This document shows, one piece after another, positions 24,321 through 35,429 of a stretch of 64,000 nucleotides of DNA. Numbering within the stretch: the stretch's first letter is position 1; the number at the start of each line of letters is the position of its first letter. This DNA is from Pleodorina starrii (lineage: Eukaryota > Chlorophyta > Chlorophyceae > Chlamydomonadales > Volvocaceae): NCBI GenBank assembly GCA_030267565.1, contig BRXU01000036.1, forward strand, positions 62,001 through 126,000, in the 5' to 3' direction. A program made the position numbers and the translations under genes. The notes beneath the pieces are model-generated. The model was not told where the DNA came from and made no database searches. It worked only from the letters and a program-made list of their open reading frames with translations.

Positions 24321-25440
24321 CGCCCGACCGGAGGCCGAGGCGTGGATCAAGGGAGCAGAGGAGGTGGGGTGACGGGTTTCCCCGGTCCCAGTCCTCCCCC
24401 GCCACCGCCGTTGTTATTATTACTATAAATGTAATTTATTCCATGCTTGGAAGTGTTGTTGTGGCTCAGACGGTCAGCACTAACACGCAATCATGGCAGC
24501 CGACTTTTTATACAGCACTGCCATGGACGGTCTGCTGGAACAGATCACGGTGGGCCGACCTAGCCAGAACCAAAAGCGGGTCTTGCTCAAGGGCTGTATA
24601 AGCTAGCCGGGGATTGCCAGCGGATGGTCCGTTTAGTAACAAAAAAAGCTCCAAAAGCCAAATGGCAACAACTCATTGTGCTCTCTAAATACAATTATTT
24701 GCTGATCAGAGGATACATTTTACAGAGTTGTGGACTATATGTACCACCTACCACGCACCTGTCTATCTGCTCTATCTGCTCGCACTTCCACCACAGGCAT
24801 CATCGGCATTATTGTAGCTGAGCTGAATGTATGTACGTACCTAGCTACCAATTGCTGTGCACCTAGCTAGCTAATTCATAAGTGCTCCAAGATCCATTAT
24901 TATTATTCGCGCATCTTTATTCCAGCGGTCGATGAGGAAAAAAGGTCGATGCGCCGCATGCACGCACGCACGCACACACCAACCCCGTCCAGCTCAGGCC
25001 ACTCCGACCATGCTGGAGTGCAGCAAGCGCCAACACCGATACGCAAGCTTCATCACCGATGCGCACGCCAAGCGTCCGCATACATGCATGTGCCTACGCT
25101 GTAGATAGAGAGGGGAACCCCGCCGCTCGTGCTTACACGCACTCGGAGGTAGCTTGCTGCTGCTGGCTGCTCCGTCCAGTGGATCGATTCTGCGACGTGC
25201 GTGTACGAACTAACGCCGCCGAAGGGGGCACGAACGTGGATAGATGGCACAGGCCGCCCAATCCACACAAAACAATTATTGATACAGTCGCCCATTCCTC
25301 GCCAGGTCGCTAGATCCGATGCTGCTTTGCGCAAAAAAACTCGCTCGGTATGTACCATCCAGCAGCGGCACCAGGGGACGATGGCGGCTCTCTACCTCCT
25401 GCGTACCTAATAACCTGCTTGATTGATTGGTCGGCCACTA
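24321..25440. other. Intergenic, no recognised gene
   Basis: Downstream side of the GH18 gene. I see no domain in any frame; short simple repeats include acgcacgcacgcac near 24960. It may include the 3' untranslated region of the GH18 gene. Confidence 0.4.
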
Positions 25441-26717
25441 CTAAGGGGTCCCCACGGGTGCGGCGCCCAGCTCGGACAGGAAGGAGTTGGTGAAGCCCAG
25501 AGTGCCGGCCACACCATACGAGTTGCAAGTGGCCGAGGCAGCACCTGGGGGGCAGTCCACATCTCGGTCCAGGGACCAGGTGTGCACTCCGCCCAGGCCG
25601 TTCGTCCTCACGAAGGCCGAAACAGTCTTGACGTCCGCGAGTGTGAAGGTCTGGCCGGGGCTATCGTTGCCGCCAATCATGGGAGTCAGCTCGATGCTCG
25701 AGTAGGGCACACCCCAGTAGCTGTTGAGTGCCTGGGCGGCGTTTATGGCGGACTGGCCCATGTCGCAAACACCCGCGGCGTTGAAGGCCGTGCAAGAGCT
25801 TCCATAGTCCATGACCATATGGTTGATGAAGATGTTGGTCCAGCCGACCTGCATTCATTCGTGCGTACATCTACTTGTCAGTGTTGGCGATTATGAATCC
25901 GGCGTGTCGTACACATAACGGGTGCTAGTGTACGGCTAGTGTCAGTCAAATCCAACCAGGCACGCACGGTGTATGCAATGAATAAATGCGGCATTTATCT
26001 ATCGACCCTTCGAACAAAACGAGCTCGGACAAGACCGCTGTTTGTAGCGGCACGCAGGCATCATAAATGAACTAAACTTCCAATCAGCATTATTTGAATC
26101 CAAAACGCGCACCTAGCCAGCCCACGCACCTGCGCATCCTTCAGCGCAGTCATGACCAAAGTCCCAAGCGTGTTGAGCTGGTTGCCGGTAGCCCCGCCCA
26201 AGGTTGCCAGCGTGAAACTGTACTGCAGCTTGCCGTACGCTCCATCACGTGCTGCCTTGACTCGGGCCACCAGAGAAATTATGTCGGCCTGCGTCTGGCC
26301 GCCCTCGATATCAAAATCGATGCCAATGAGGGCACTTGAGCTGTACCTCTGGATAAAGCTTGTGAAGCCGGCATCTGAGCCACAGCGAAACACGCCGGCG
26401 ACTCCACCGGTGCTGATGATGTACTGCTTTCCAGCATTGACAAAGGCCTGGACATTGGCCGATACAAGCGGGGAAGGCGACACACCGGCCCACATCTCAC
26501 TGCCGCAATCACCCGTGGCGAAAGCCCAGGTCAGGGCGCGGAGGCCGGATGGCATGACGTTGGCGTTTGTTACCGGCAGCCTGGTTCCGGTGATGGAGCT
26601 TGATATGGTGTTGGTGTTCCAGTCCATGTTGATGGTGACGTCCTTGTAGGGGCTGAACAACAGACCTGGAGCCGGGAACACGCGGGGGAATGGTTTGAAA
26701 TCATCGACCGACGACAA
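25441..26717 (-). CDS. GH18 chitinase-like glycoside hydrolase (5' end uncertain)
   Basis: Hydrolyses or binds beta-1,4-N-acetylglucosamine polymers, by family. Two exons are clear: 26665-26130 and 25848-25441, joined phase 0 at KDAQ/VGWTN. The first ends at GTGCGT and the second ends at TAG. The GH18 active-site block is present as LIGIDFDIEGGQ, a DxDxE-type motif with the acid/base Glu retained. HMVMDYGSS and GGVHTWSLDRD follow the barrel order of bacterial-type GH18 enzymes. The first recognisable residues (LLFSPYKDVTINMDW) are at the start of the barrel. Exon 1 seems to begin at an acceptor (gctccag at 26666) needing an upstream exon ending in phase 1, presumably carrying a signal peptide, which I could not find. 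Reading through to a Met at 26717 gives no signal peptide. The next upstream sequence is interrupted by a transposon at 26844. Confidence 0.8.
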
Positions 26718-26843
26718 CGAAGCAAGGGCACATGTGTAAAAGGAAATGATTGTACGTCCTCTAATCTATATGCAAGACGTAAAATTAGCTTCCTCTTTTG
26801 TCCACTGATCCCACCCTTCACGTGCGTCGCGCACGGGTAACTT

Positions 26844-28330
26844 TGTCGGATCAGTTTACCGTCACCGGCAGTTTACCGTCCGTATTTCCTGTTATTGCGG
26901 ATTTGCGTAGTTTGTTGGTTCTACGTCAGTCTTGGTTGTTCGCTTTCGAGTTCGTAACGTAGTATAGCTTACGTGAAGATCTCGGGAGTAGGATGTCGTA
27001 CAGTTGTTTCGCGTATTTTAGTCGAGTCTTTGGCTTGTTGCCTTGTCTCGATTTGCTCTCAGGCAGTCGCCTGTGAGCAACTAGTAGGCCCCTTTCGTTA
27101 GGTTAAGGACCTGGCCTAGCGGAAGAGACATGTAAGGTCTTTCATCGTCACTCTTTTCCCTTGCCTGGCCGAGATACTTCCATCGTCCTCGTAATTGCAC
27201 CATATGTGCAATACTGAGCATTATGTGGTCAGCCGTTCTGCGTGGAGCCGACTTCGCCAGCAGCCGGTGGATGATCCTATCTACGTTACGGTGACGCCTC
27301 GCCGCGAGTGTGCCGCATTGCCGTTGCGCCATTTATGTATATTTGGCGCATGTGAAACGGCTTACTGGATGCAGCGCATATTCCCAGCAAATCGAGACCA
27401 AGTGCTTGGTTCTTATCGAGCATGATGTCGTGATATTATGATTTGGTCGCCGCGCCTGACCTTCGGATTGAGCCTTGATTTGTGTTGACGCAGTGGATTC
27501 GTTTTGGCCCGAGACTGATACTGTCGAGTTCTGCGTCTTGCCGGCGGGTAGATGCCGCAACTTCTTCGCCAATGCTATATCCCGGGCCACGTTGAAGGGA
27601 TAGTAACGCCTACCGACAGAGGTGACGCCAGAGCCCGGTAGCCAGAGCTATATCCCGGGTAGGGGCTAGGCCTGCGTGAAGTGCTGACTGAGGTGACGCT
27701 GAGCTGCGTTAAGTTGTCGTGCTGAACCCTGGCAGGAACTAGGCGTCAGTTGAGGCGGGACCAGATCGCTTATGTTTTTGCGTAGTGCGTGGCTGTCCGT
27801 CGTGTTCCTCGCCCGCCCAACGTGAGCTGGCTGGGTGACGCGCAGGTGCCAGATCCCGGGCCACGTGTGGGGACCATTGCTGACGATGTCCGTCTGATGT
27901 GGTGACGCCCGAGCCAGAGCCCAGCTGCCAGAGCCAGTGCTAGATCCCGGGAATCGTTGATTGCGATGTGTCCGTAGTGGGGGGGTAATCCGCGGAGGCT
28001 CATGCCGTCTTGTTGTTTGGCCGATCCGTGGTTAGGTGAGCGTGTTAGCGACCCGCTGCTGCATCGTTGCTTGTTTGTGGCTGGGCATTTCTCCAGGTGT
28101 TTCCTGCTTGCGTGCAGACTTGGTGTTCACCGTACGTTTGACATTTTATCTTCGTGTCTCGGCCCTACCGACAGGACGCTTGGATTGTCGTGCGGTCATG
28201 GCTGGAACTGCTTCGCACCTGATTTCATGTGCACCCCTTTATTTCCAGCTTTGCTTTCTGCGTTGCACGCTGGGGGGGGGAGTCTGGGGTAGGCACATGG
28301 TTCGTTCGTGTGCAGTCATGTGATCCGACA
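26844..28330. mobile_element. TIR DNA transposon, 1,487 bp, non-coding
   Basis: Bounded by perfect 10-bp terminal inverted repeats TGTCGGATCA and TGATCCGACA. No frame encodes a recognisable transposase, so it is either a decayed or a large non-autonomous element. Its ends match the neighbouring 594-bp element. It lies just upstream (gene sense) of the GH18 exons and may sit in that gene's first intron or promoter. Confidence 0.75.
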
Positions 28331-28332
28331 GC

Positions 28333-28926
28333 TGTCGGATCAGTTTACCGTCACCGGCAGTTTACCGTCCGTATTTCCTGTTATTGCGGATTTGCGTAGT
28401 TTGTTGGTTCTACGTCAGTCTTGGTTGTTCGCTTTCGAGTTCGTAACGTAGTATAGCTTACGTGAAGATCTCGGGAGTAGGATGTCGTACAGTTGTTTCG
28501 CGTATTTTAGTCGAGTCTTTGGCTTGTTGCCTTGTCTCGATTTGCTCTCAGGCAGTCGCCTGTGAGCAACTAGTAGGCCCCTTTCGTTAGGTTAAGGACC
28601 TGGCCTAGCGGAAGAGACATGTAAGGTCTTTCATCGTCACTCTTTTCCCTTGCCTGGCCGAGATACTTCCATCGTCCTCGTAATTGCACCATATGTGCAA
28701 TACTGAGCATTATGTGGTCAGCCGTTCTGCGTGGAGCCGACTTCGCCAGCAGCCGGTGGATGATCCTATCTACGTTACGGTGACGCCTCGCCGCGAGTGT
28801 GCCGCATTGCCGTTGCGCCATTTATGTATATTTGGCGCATGTGAAACGGCTTACTGGATGCAGCGCATATTCCCTGAGTCTGGGGTAGGCACATGGTTCG
28901 TTCGTGTGCAGTCATGTGATCCGACA
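28333..28926. mobile_element. Internally deleted derivative (MITE-like) of the adjacent transposon
   Basis: Its first 542 bases match 26844-27385 and its last ~51 bases match the final ~51 bases of the larger element, ending in the same TGATCCGACA. About 890 internal bases are missing. It is in direct orientation, 2 bases (gc) from the larger copy, and gc also follows its right end. The junction forms a perfect 22-bp palindrome (tgatccgacag/ctgtcggatca). Confidence 0.85.
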
Positions 28927-29307
28927 GCTTGATTATAGCCGACATAGCATGCATGGTCGGTAGTTTCCTCTTCCCCTGCTGTGCGGCATTTGACAACCAT
29001 GCTTTTACGCTGCCCTGCTTATCGCTGATAACATACACAAAGGCAGGTATGGTGGATGCTAAACCATCATTGACGCCTGTGCAGAAGACGCCAGCCCGGA
29101 ATACTCATCTGGCACTCGACTGCCGAAATGGCTTTTACCCAATATCCCGGAAAAAAGAGGAAGAAAATGCGACCAGATCTCCTTCTTATCCCGACCCTAC
29201 CACTATCGACCACAGAGCAAACCACACCGTATAACGGACCACCGGACCGCTCAAAACACACAGTATTTGTGATCGAGATAGGATACACAGGGGACCTCCG
29301 ACATGAT

Positions 29308-30276
29308 GACAAGGGGTTGGTGTCGGCTTCCTTGAAGCCGGAAAAAGGGCGGGGCCCCGTTCAATCCGTACGGGTGGAGTTGAAGGGCTAGGGCGGCGAG
29401 GGCGTGAAGTGTGAGAGTGTCAACATTCCTGCTGATAGACAGCCAGAGCTTTCAGCAATCCGCCCCATGTTTAGCATCGCGCGCCGTCTCGGCACTGTGC
29501 AACTCTTCCGGCCAGCGCATTGGCTGAAGTTACTTGACAGTAGACACGCAGTGTATCATTTACACATCACGCAGGCTGACTTGCCAATAGAAGGACAGCG
29601 GAACTGTTTGAGAGGGTCGCGATGAAGTCGTGCAGTTGCCGACGAGAGTGCACAGGCTTCGCTACCGGGGTATTCGTCGTAAAGGAGGCTTGACAACTTT
29701 AACATTAGGACAGGGAACGTAGAAGTCCCCTAGGTTGCCGACTGGACTTGTTGGGCGGCCCGCAGATGAATCGTGCGTGCATTGGCGGCTTGGCGTCCAA
29801 CAACCAGCAGTTGGCCCCTCATGGTTTGCTCCTTGAAACCTTTGTAATAGTAATATGCGTCAAGACGATCGGACCGGCAAGCAGAGCTGCTGTATGTGGT
29901 GTGGTCGCGGGAAGAATGTTCGCAATGCAAACATCGTTTGTTTCCGAAACGAAGATTCATTTCACGCCGTCATGTCAGAATTACACTTTAAGGAACTATG
30001 AATCTTCTGGAATTAATTATAGGCCGAGAGGTGTTGGTTTGACCTCGGCCTCGGTCCATGGAGACTGCCAAACTGGTTTGTACTCGTTCGATGTTGGGTT
30101 ACAATAATAAATTTACCGTGCATTAAAGAATGTAATCTTTTACTTATGCAGACTTTCCGTTGGCCGAAAGTCTACACTTGTCCAATTACTTCATCCCACG
30201 TCCCACGTCCCACGTCCCATGTCCCACGGCACGTCCCACGCACGCACGCACGCACGGACATGCATGGGCAATCCTA
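29308..30276. mobile_element. Retroelement-like repeat, copy 1
   Basis: Matches 35430-36578 from gacaaggggttggtgtcggc to gggcaatcctac. Shared blocks include the gaagccggaaaaagggcggg segment, caacaaccaacagtt-like segments and the terminal cccacgtcccac run. This copy has a single version of a segment that is partly duplicated in copy 2. No intact coding region is present. The class of element is uncertain. Confidence 0.65.
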
Positions 30277-30278
30277 CA

Positions 30279-30319
30279 GGGCGGGGCCCCCCTGGGCGCT
30301 TCGCGCTGGGGCCCCGCCC
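30279..30319. repeat. GC-rich inverted repeat, 12-bp arms
   Basis: Arms gggcggggcccc (30279-30290) and ggggccccgccc (30308-30319) flank a 17-base core containing cgcttcgcg. The same core occurs at 21258-21295 and 31866-31905, so it is a dispersed element end and not a local structure. Confidence 0.7.
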
Positions 30320-30616
30320 AAAAACAATGAGCAAAAAGCAAAACAGCACGCGAAGCTAGCCCGCAGGCTCAAGGCCAACGGCTGGAAAGTGCGGTATACA
30401 CCGAAGGAAGCCATCACACTTGGATTCGGTGGGACGATTCGCAATGACCTAAAGCCCCTTATCACCGAGCTCGGCGTGCCACCAGACACTGCCACACAAT
30501 GCTGCTGCGCGCGCCTTCATGACCTCGCAATCAAGTACCTGAATAACATAGTCCTACGGCGACGCTCCCTCGAGGGACCCACATGCTACACGTCCAATCG
30601 TCAAGGGGTAGGGTAA
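30320..30616 (+). pseudogene. C-terminal fragment of a retroelement ORF
   Basis: An open frame of about 98 codons, starting after the GC-rich inverted repeat and ending at a stop near 30616. It contains KNNEQKAKQHAKLARRL, a GGTIRNDLKPLITELGV block and AIKYLNNIVLRRRSLE. This pattern (Gly-Thr followed by a helical Leu-rich segment and a closing Leu-Asn-x-Ile-Val-x-x-Arg-Arg) resembles the extreme C-terminal end of reverse-transcriptase-bearing elements in algae and other eukaryotes. No reverse transcriptase core precedes it, so I read it as a truncated relic. Family assignment is from memory of the pattern only. Confidence 0.45.
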
Positions 30617-30723
30617 GGTTGTTTTTTGTGGAGCTCCCCTGGTGGTGGCGGCGTACAGGCTCCTAGCTAGTCGAGCCTCATCGCACCCGCCCCCATAAAC
30701 CACGCCAGGGTTTTTTGCCCGGC

Positions 30724-30892
<169 letters not shown>

Positions 30893-31171
30893 ACCATGCT
30901 TTTAGGCGTTTTAGTCCCCTTGGACCCCGGTTCGTATGGATGTTTTTCGGGGCACGCACCCCCAGCCACCCATGTAGCACACAAGTATAAGCATGGCTCG
31001 AGTATAAGCATATGATAATGTGTGTTGCGAACGTACCGGCGGGAGCGGGCTGAATCGGCGGCGGGCTGAGCCTGCGTGAACAGCAGCAGGTAAGCAGCGG
31101 CAGGCACACATTGCACAGCGGCAGGCACACAGGCAGGCACACATTGCACATGACGATTTGCACAGGGTTGG

Positions 31172-31191
31172 CTCGCCCCCATAGGGGCGAG
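31172..31191. repeat. Short hairpin ctcgcccc-cata-ggggcgag
   Basis: Perfect 8-bp stem with a 4-base loop. It precedes a cluster of taccgttggac repeats at 31204-31315. Function unknown. Confidence 0.5.
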
Positions 31192-31203
31192 AGCCTTAGC
31201 GGT

Positions 31204-31315
31204 CGGTATCCAACGGTAACAACGGTGCAATGTTGAGTATGCGAATACCGTTGGACAGGTCCTTTGTACCAGGAAGTGGTCCTTTACCGTTGGACTGGTC
31301 CTATGTACCATATAC
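31204..31315. repeat. Short direct and inverted repeats of taccgttggac
   Basis: Two direct copies of accgttggac(a/t)ggtcct(t/a)tgtacc, at about 31248 and 31287, and one inverted copy (gtatccaacggtaac at about 31205). Iteron-like arrangement with no associated gene. Confidence 0.5.
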
Positions 31316-31865
31316 CGGTCGTTGTTGTTTGTCACCTTACCATCGTGCTTCGCGAGCCAAGGGATAACATAAATAAATAGATATGTATACGTTGAGGTTG
31401 GGTCTGGTTTCGACTGAGGTGATGGGCGCATGCATTTCCACAACATGCGCTGCATACAACACGCGAGAACACCACGGTGCTCTCGGCAATAATTAAAACT
31501 TGCATGGATGGAACACCTCTTCATATGGCTGACATGGCCGTCATGTAACGCTCATACATCGCCGTCAACGCCCATACGCCTCTTGTACGGCTACGTAGCA
31601 GATGGGTTTTACTTGTCAGCTTGGTAAAATAATTCCGCGACGTACGCTGCGTTGCCTGCTGTCGCAGAAGTCCATGCAACACTTAATAAACATGCAACTC
31701 GGCAGTAGTTTCATGGTTGATCGCGCTCGATCGGTACCCTCACTACCGCCGCCGCCGCTTTCAAAGCAAACCACAACAACAACAAGATATATACCATACC
31801 GATACAAAATGTAAATTTTTACATTGTAATTAACTGTAATATTTAATTATAGCAGTATTTTGCTT

Positions 31866-31985
31866 GGCGGGGCCCCAGCGCGAAGCGCCCTGGGGGTCCC
31901 CGCGCGCCCCCTTTATTTGGTTGATTGCCCTTGTCAGCCCCGTCCGTGGAGGATTTGCTAGTTGGACGCCAAGCCAAATGCATGC
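31866..31985. repeat. Dispersed repeat with GC-rich palindromic end (copy 2)
   Basis: Matches 21258-21365. Here the GC-rich end is complete (ggcggggcccc at 31866-31876) and flanked by AT-rich sequence. In both places the repeat lies a few hundred bases downstream (gene sense) of a LysM exon, suggesting it was copied along with the LysM gene or was present in the ancestral locus. Confidence 0.7.
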
Positions 31986-32352
31986 ACGATGCGGTCTTCT
32001 GCGGGGAGACCAACATGTCCAGTCGGCAAGCCCTAATAGAAATGGATGTACGCTGCGCAGTCTAGTGACATAACGTCATAACTTCGCGACGCGACGCGAC
32101 GATGGCACGCGGCGGGGTTAGGGTTGGGAAGGCCAGACCGTACGGGTCGGTTCCACCAGCAGGGATGGATTCAAGTCGTGGCTGTCGAGATCCGCTGTCA
32201 ACGAAGAGCTGCTGAAGGGCTGTTGCCCCCATTCGGGTCTCCCGCGCAAGTAGTCTAAGAATTTATAATAATAGTGAAGACATTATAATAACGTTATTTC
32301 TTGATTTATTTTATTAGTTATGCGCTCCTGGCTTGTATCGGGGCATTATCAA

Positions 32353-33591
32353 TTATTCGCCCTCTACGTACCCAGTCAGAACCCAGAGACCCACATACCC
32401 GGTCTTCGCTGGCGGGGGTGGCGGGCTGCTGCCGCCGCCGCCACAAGGCACGTTGATGATCTGGCCGACTTGCAGGTTGGTGGACACGATACCCGGGTTC
32501 AGTGCCTGGAGCGTGGCCACGTCAGTGCCGTACACCTGGGCGATGGCCCAAAGCGTGTCGCCACTCTTGATCGTGTACGGACAAGAACCGCCACCTGATT
32601 CATCAAACAATAATGACGTTAATTGTATTGATGATGTTGTTATGGGCATGCAGGTTAGTTGACTTGTAACTGTTTCGGGGTTGGGGCATGATGATACAAT
32701 CCCGCCCCAGCTATACACATTAATGCTGCAGCACAAGCCATAGGTCGCACACGCGGTCACGACTGCTGCAACTTTGGGTTGATAGATGAAACCATCCCCT
32801 CAGCGCGTGCGTGTTATTCACCTTCGTGCTTATGTAAGGCTGATCACCCGCTCCCTTTGTATTGATGTGTGTATGTGGGTAGCACGTGGATAGCTAGGCA
32901 GGTAACTGCAAGCACATTCAGTGGCTACCGGCTTATATGGTATGTGCAATGTGAAACAAAGCGGTGCCGCCGACACGGGCTCCGTTGCAACAAAACTAGA
33001 TAGTATACGTCGTCCTCGTATAACGCACCAGTGGGGGGCGGCGGCGGTGGGCTGGGCTTGGCAACGGGCGGTGGACTGGGCTTGACAACGGGCGGTGGAC
33101 TGGGCTTGGCAACGGGCGGTGGACTGGGCTTGACAACGGGCGGTGGGCTGGGCATGACAATGGGCGGTGGACTGGGCTTGACAACGGGCGGTGGACTGGG
33201 CTTGACAACGGGCGACGGGCTGACCCGGGGGGGAGGAGATGGGCTGATTGCGGTGGGTGCGACGTTGTTGCAAGCCACATTGCTGGCCCAATCACAGGCC
33301 AGGATTGTGGGGTTGAAAAAGAAGTCCGGAGGGACAGGACTGCAGGTAGGTGATACCGTTGGCGCAGTTGAAGTAGGTGGCACAGGTGGTGTCGCACGGA
33401 TTGGAGTACAGCCCGGCGGCTTTGTTGGCACAGAAGTTGGCGCAAGAGGTGTCCGCGAGCAAGCGCCTGCTGATGCGAGCATCCCCCTCATTAGCAGCAG
33501 CAGCCGCTACTTGTAGGGCAACATTGCTGACTGCAAAGACGAAAATAGCCAGCGCCACCAGTACATTTCCAACTGTTGTGGATGACCGCAT
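32353..33591 (-). CDS. Secreted CBM14 - Pro-rich linker - LysM protein (one frameshift)
   Basis: Paralogue of the first half of the gene at 19807-22404. Exon 1 (33591-33029) starts at MRSSTTVG, with a hydrophobic signal peptide, an RRLLA site and the CBM14 Cys pattern (SCANFC, NPCDTTC, FNCANGIT, VCDWASN-type). It ends in a long repeat of SPPPVVKP-like heptapeptides. Exon 2 (32594-32353) carries the LysM (CPYTIKSGDTLWAIAQVYGT, LQVGQIINVPC) and ends TAA after a short tail. The exon 1 donor (gtgcgt) and exon 2 acceptor (aatcag) are phase 1. However, exon 1 contains a frame break at cttcttttt near 33320: upstream sequence reads in one frame, while CDWASNVACNN and the linker read in another. It may be a true pseudogene change or a homopolymer error. 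Expected role: binding N-acetylglucosamine-containing polymers outside the cell. Confidence 0.65.
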
Positions 33592-33845
33592 TCCTGCCGA
33601 CCGGGCGTTGGTAGCCCGCCGACGTCCTATCGATCGACACACCGGTGACCGTGCGTGGGGAAGGCGATATTAACGAGAGATAGAGAAGCACAGGAGCACT
33701 GATTTGGCCTCTAGTGCGTGACAGGCCAGTCGTCGTCGGCCGGTAGGTGTCGGCAGGTCGGCAGAAGGGCAAGTCGATATGTATGGGCTGGACAGGGGCT
33801 GCTGAGGGATTGCTACCTGGTCCGCTGAATTGCGGGGTCCAGTCT

Positions 33846-33853
33846 TATATATA
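33846..33853 (-). promoter_or_regulatory. TATA-like element of the CBM14-LysM gene
   Basis: TATATATA on either strand, about 255 bases upstream of the start codon at 33591. Rated low because AT-rich stretches are common in this stretch. Confidence 0.3.
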
Positions 33854-33859
33854 GATTGT

Positions 33860-35094
33860 CCTGAACAATACGCATTAAGTTTCAAGTCTAATCAATACTG
33901 GGAACGTAAGGCCCGTTTTTATGCTACGTAGCTGCTGTGCAGCGGACACGAAGATAAGCGGAACATATGACGAAGATTTCCAACGCACACGTGGCGGAGT
34001 ACGATAGCTCCTACGTGCGTAACAGCCTGATGATTACACACTAATCAGCCCCCTGAAATAGCCTTGCTCTGCTACGCAATGCGTACTTCAAGTTTGGTGG
34101 GGGGTACGATATCTGTATGTGTCGGTGCGTTGAGGTTTGACGGAAGGGGTTTAGTGCGTTAGTCGTCTGCTGTGCGTGTGTGGGCGAGGCATTACTACGT
34201 GGGATGGCGATCCGTGATTTCGACCGACCATCCCTGTACATGGAAGAGAAGTATTACCCTTATAAAGGTCATCGGATGCTCGCGCTTGAGCCAGGCGTGA
34301 GTAAGGACGGATGTGTAGCGTCTTCCGCCAGGGTTCCGCCCGGCTTCCCTTGTAAAGCGAGTACTGCTGGCTTGCGCACTTTTCCTGGACGGGCATCGAC
34401 GAGCCATCCATCGAACCCCAAGCAGTGAAGATAATTACCGCTTGATTGTATAACGCGTAACGCGCTAAGGACTAGAGTAAGTAGTGCGTGAAAAAGTGAC
34501 CTAAAAGCTCGTTGGACAGTGTCTGGGAGGGAAGCGGAGCGAAATCATGTTTATTCAAGCGCACCCTAGATATACAAACAAAAGCGTAAATAAGCAAGCT
34601 CCCGAATAAAAAAGTAAGGGCAAAAAAGTGTGAACCGCGGCCAAAAAACGAATAAGTAATCAGAATAAAAGAGCTGGAAAACAGCTACATATATAGTGCG
34701 AACGCACGATTCTGTGGGCAAAAAGCGAGCAGAAAAGGAAGGCATCAGGCCAAGGGCATGGGAGACCTGCGAGTTGCTATAGGGTCTGTGTTAGTTGGCG
34801 GCTTGGCGCGCCCACAAGTGGGGGGCCGGGGCCCGCCCGTCGCCCATTATTGGAGAGCCTTATGACCAATTCTCCCGTGGTTGCGGGTTTTGATTAATTA
34901 ATTACAGAGGAGCTGTATAACAGCTGCATAGTGCGATCGCACGACGGTTTTTGAGCCTTCCCCCCGGACTCACGTGTTCCTGTCCAGGGGGAGCCGGGAG
35001 CGAGTGGGGAAGCCGGGAGTGGGGTTAGGCTGGGTAGGGAGCTTGAGGAGGCGTCCCCCCGGTCCTACTGGCTGATGAGACAGTCGAATGGACT
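33860..35094. other. Intergenic, no recognised gene
   Basis: No domain recognised on either strand. The part at 34540-34700 is A-rich with many short aaaaaag and ataag words; the rest is mixed composition. Confidence 0.4.
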
Positions 35095-35212
35095 TCTGAG
35101 GCAGCTGACTGGACCGGACTGGACTGGACAGTGTGCTGGACTGGATTAGACTGGACAAGTGGCTGGACTGGACCGAACCGGACTGGACTGGACAAGTGGC
35201 TGGAATGGGCCG
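35095..35212. repeat. (GGACT)n-type pentanucleotide repeats
   Basis: Repeated gactgg and ggactggac words, with a larger ~45-base duplication (ggacaagtggctgga at 35152 and 35189). It lies directly upstream of retroelement copy 2. Confidence 0.7.
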
Positions 35213-35429
35213 GGCCACCAGGGCGGCGACGACGTTGTTACCTGTTGTTACCTGTTGTTGTTGCTGCTGCTGCTGCGATATGGATGGGTTCCAGACCCGG
35301 AGGGCTCCGAATGGGAAGTCCTGGCGCTGGATGGCTGGAGGTTCTTGGTCAGGGGCGAGGGGGAGTTGTGGCTCTGGTTGTTGGACATTTCTGTTGCGCC
35401 CGGCTGCGGGCGCAGCCTACGAAGCACAT

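Noticed and set aside
26844..28330. Transposase gene in the 1,487-bp TIR element
   Set aside because: No frame longer than about 100 codons and no DDE-type motifs seen.
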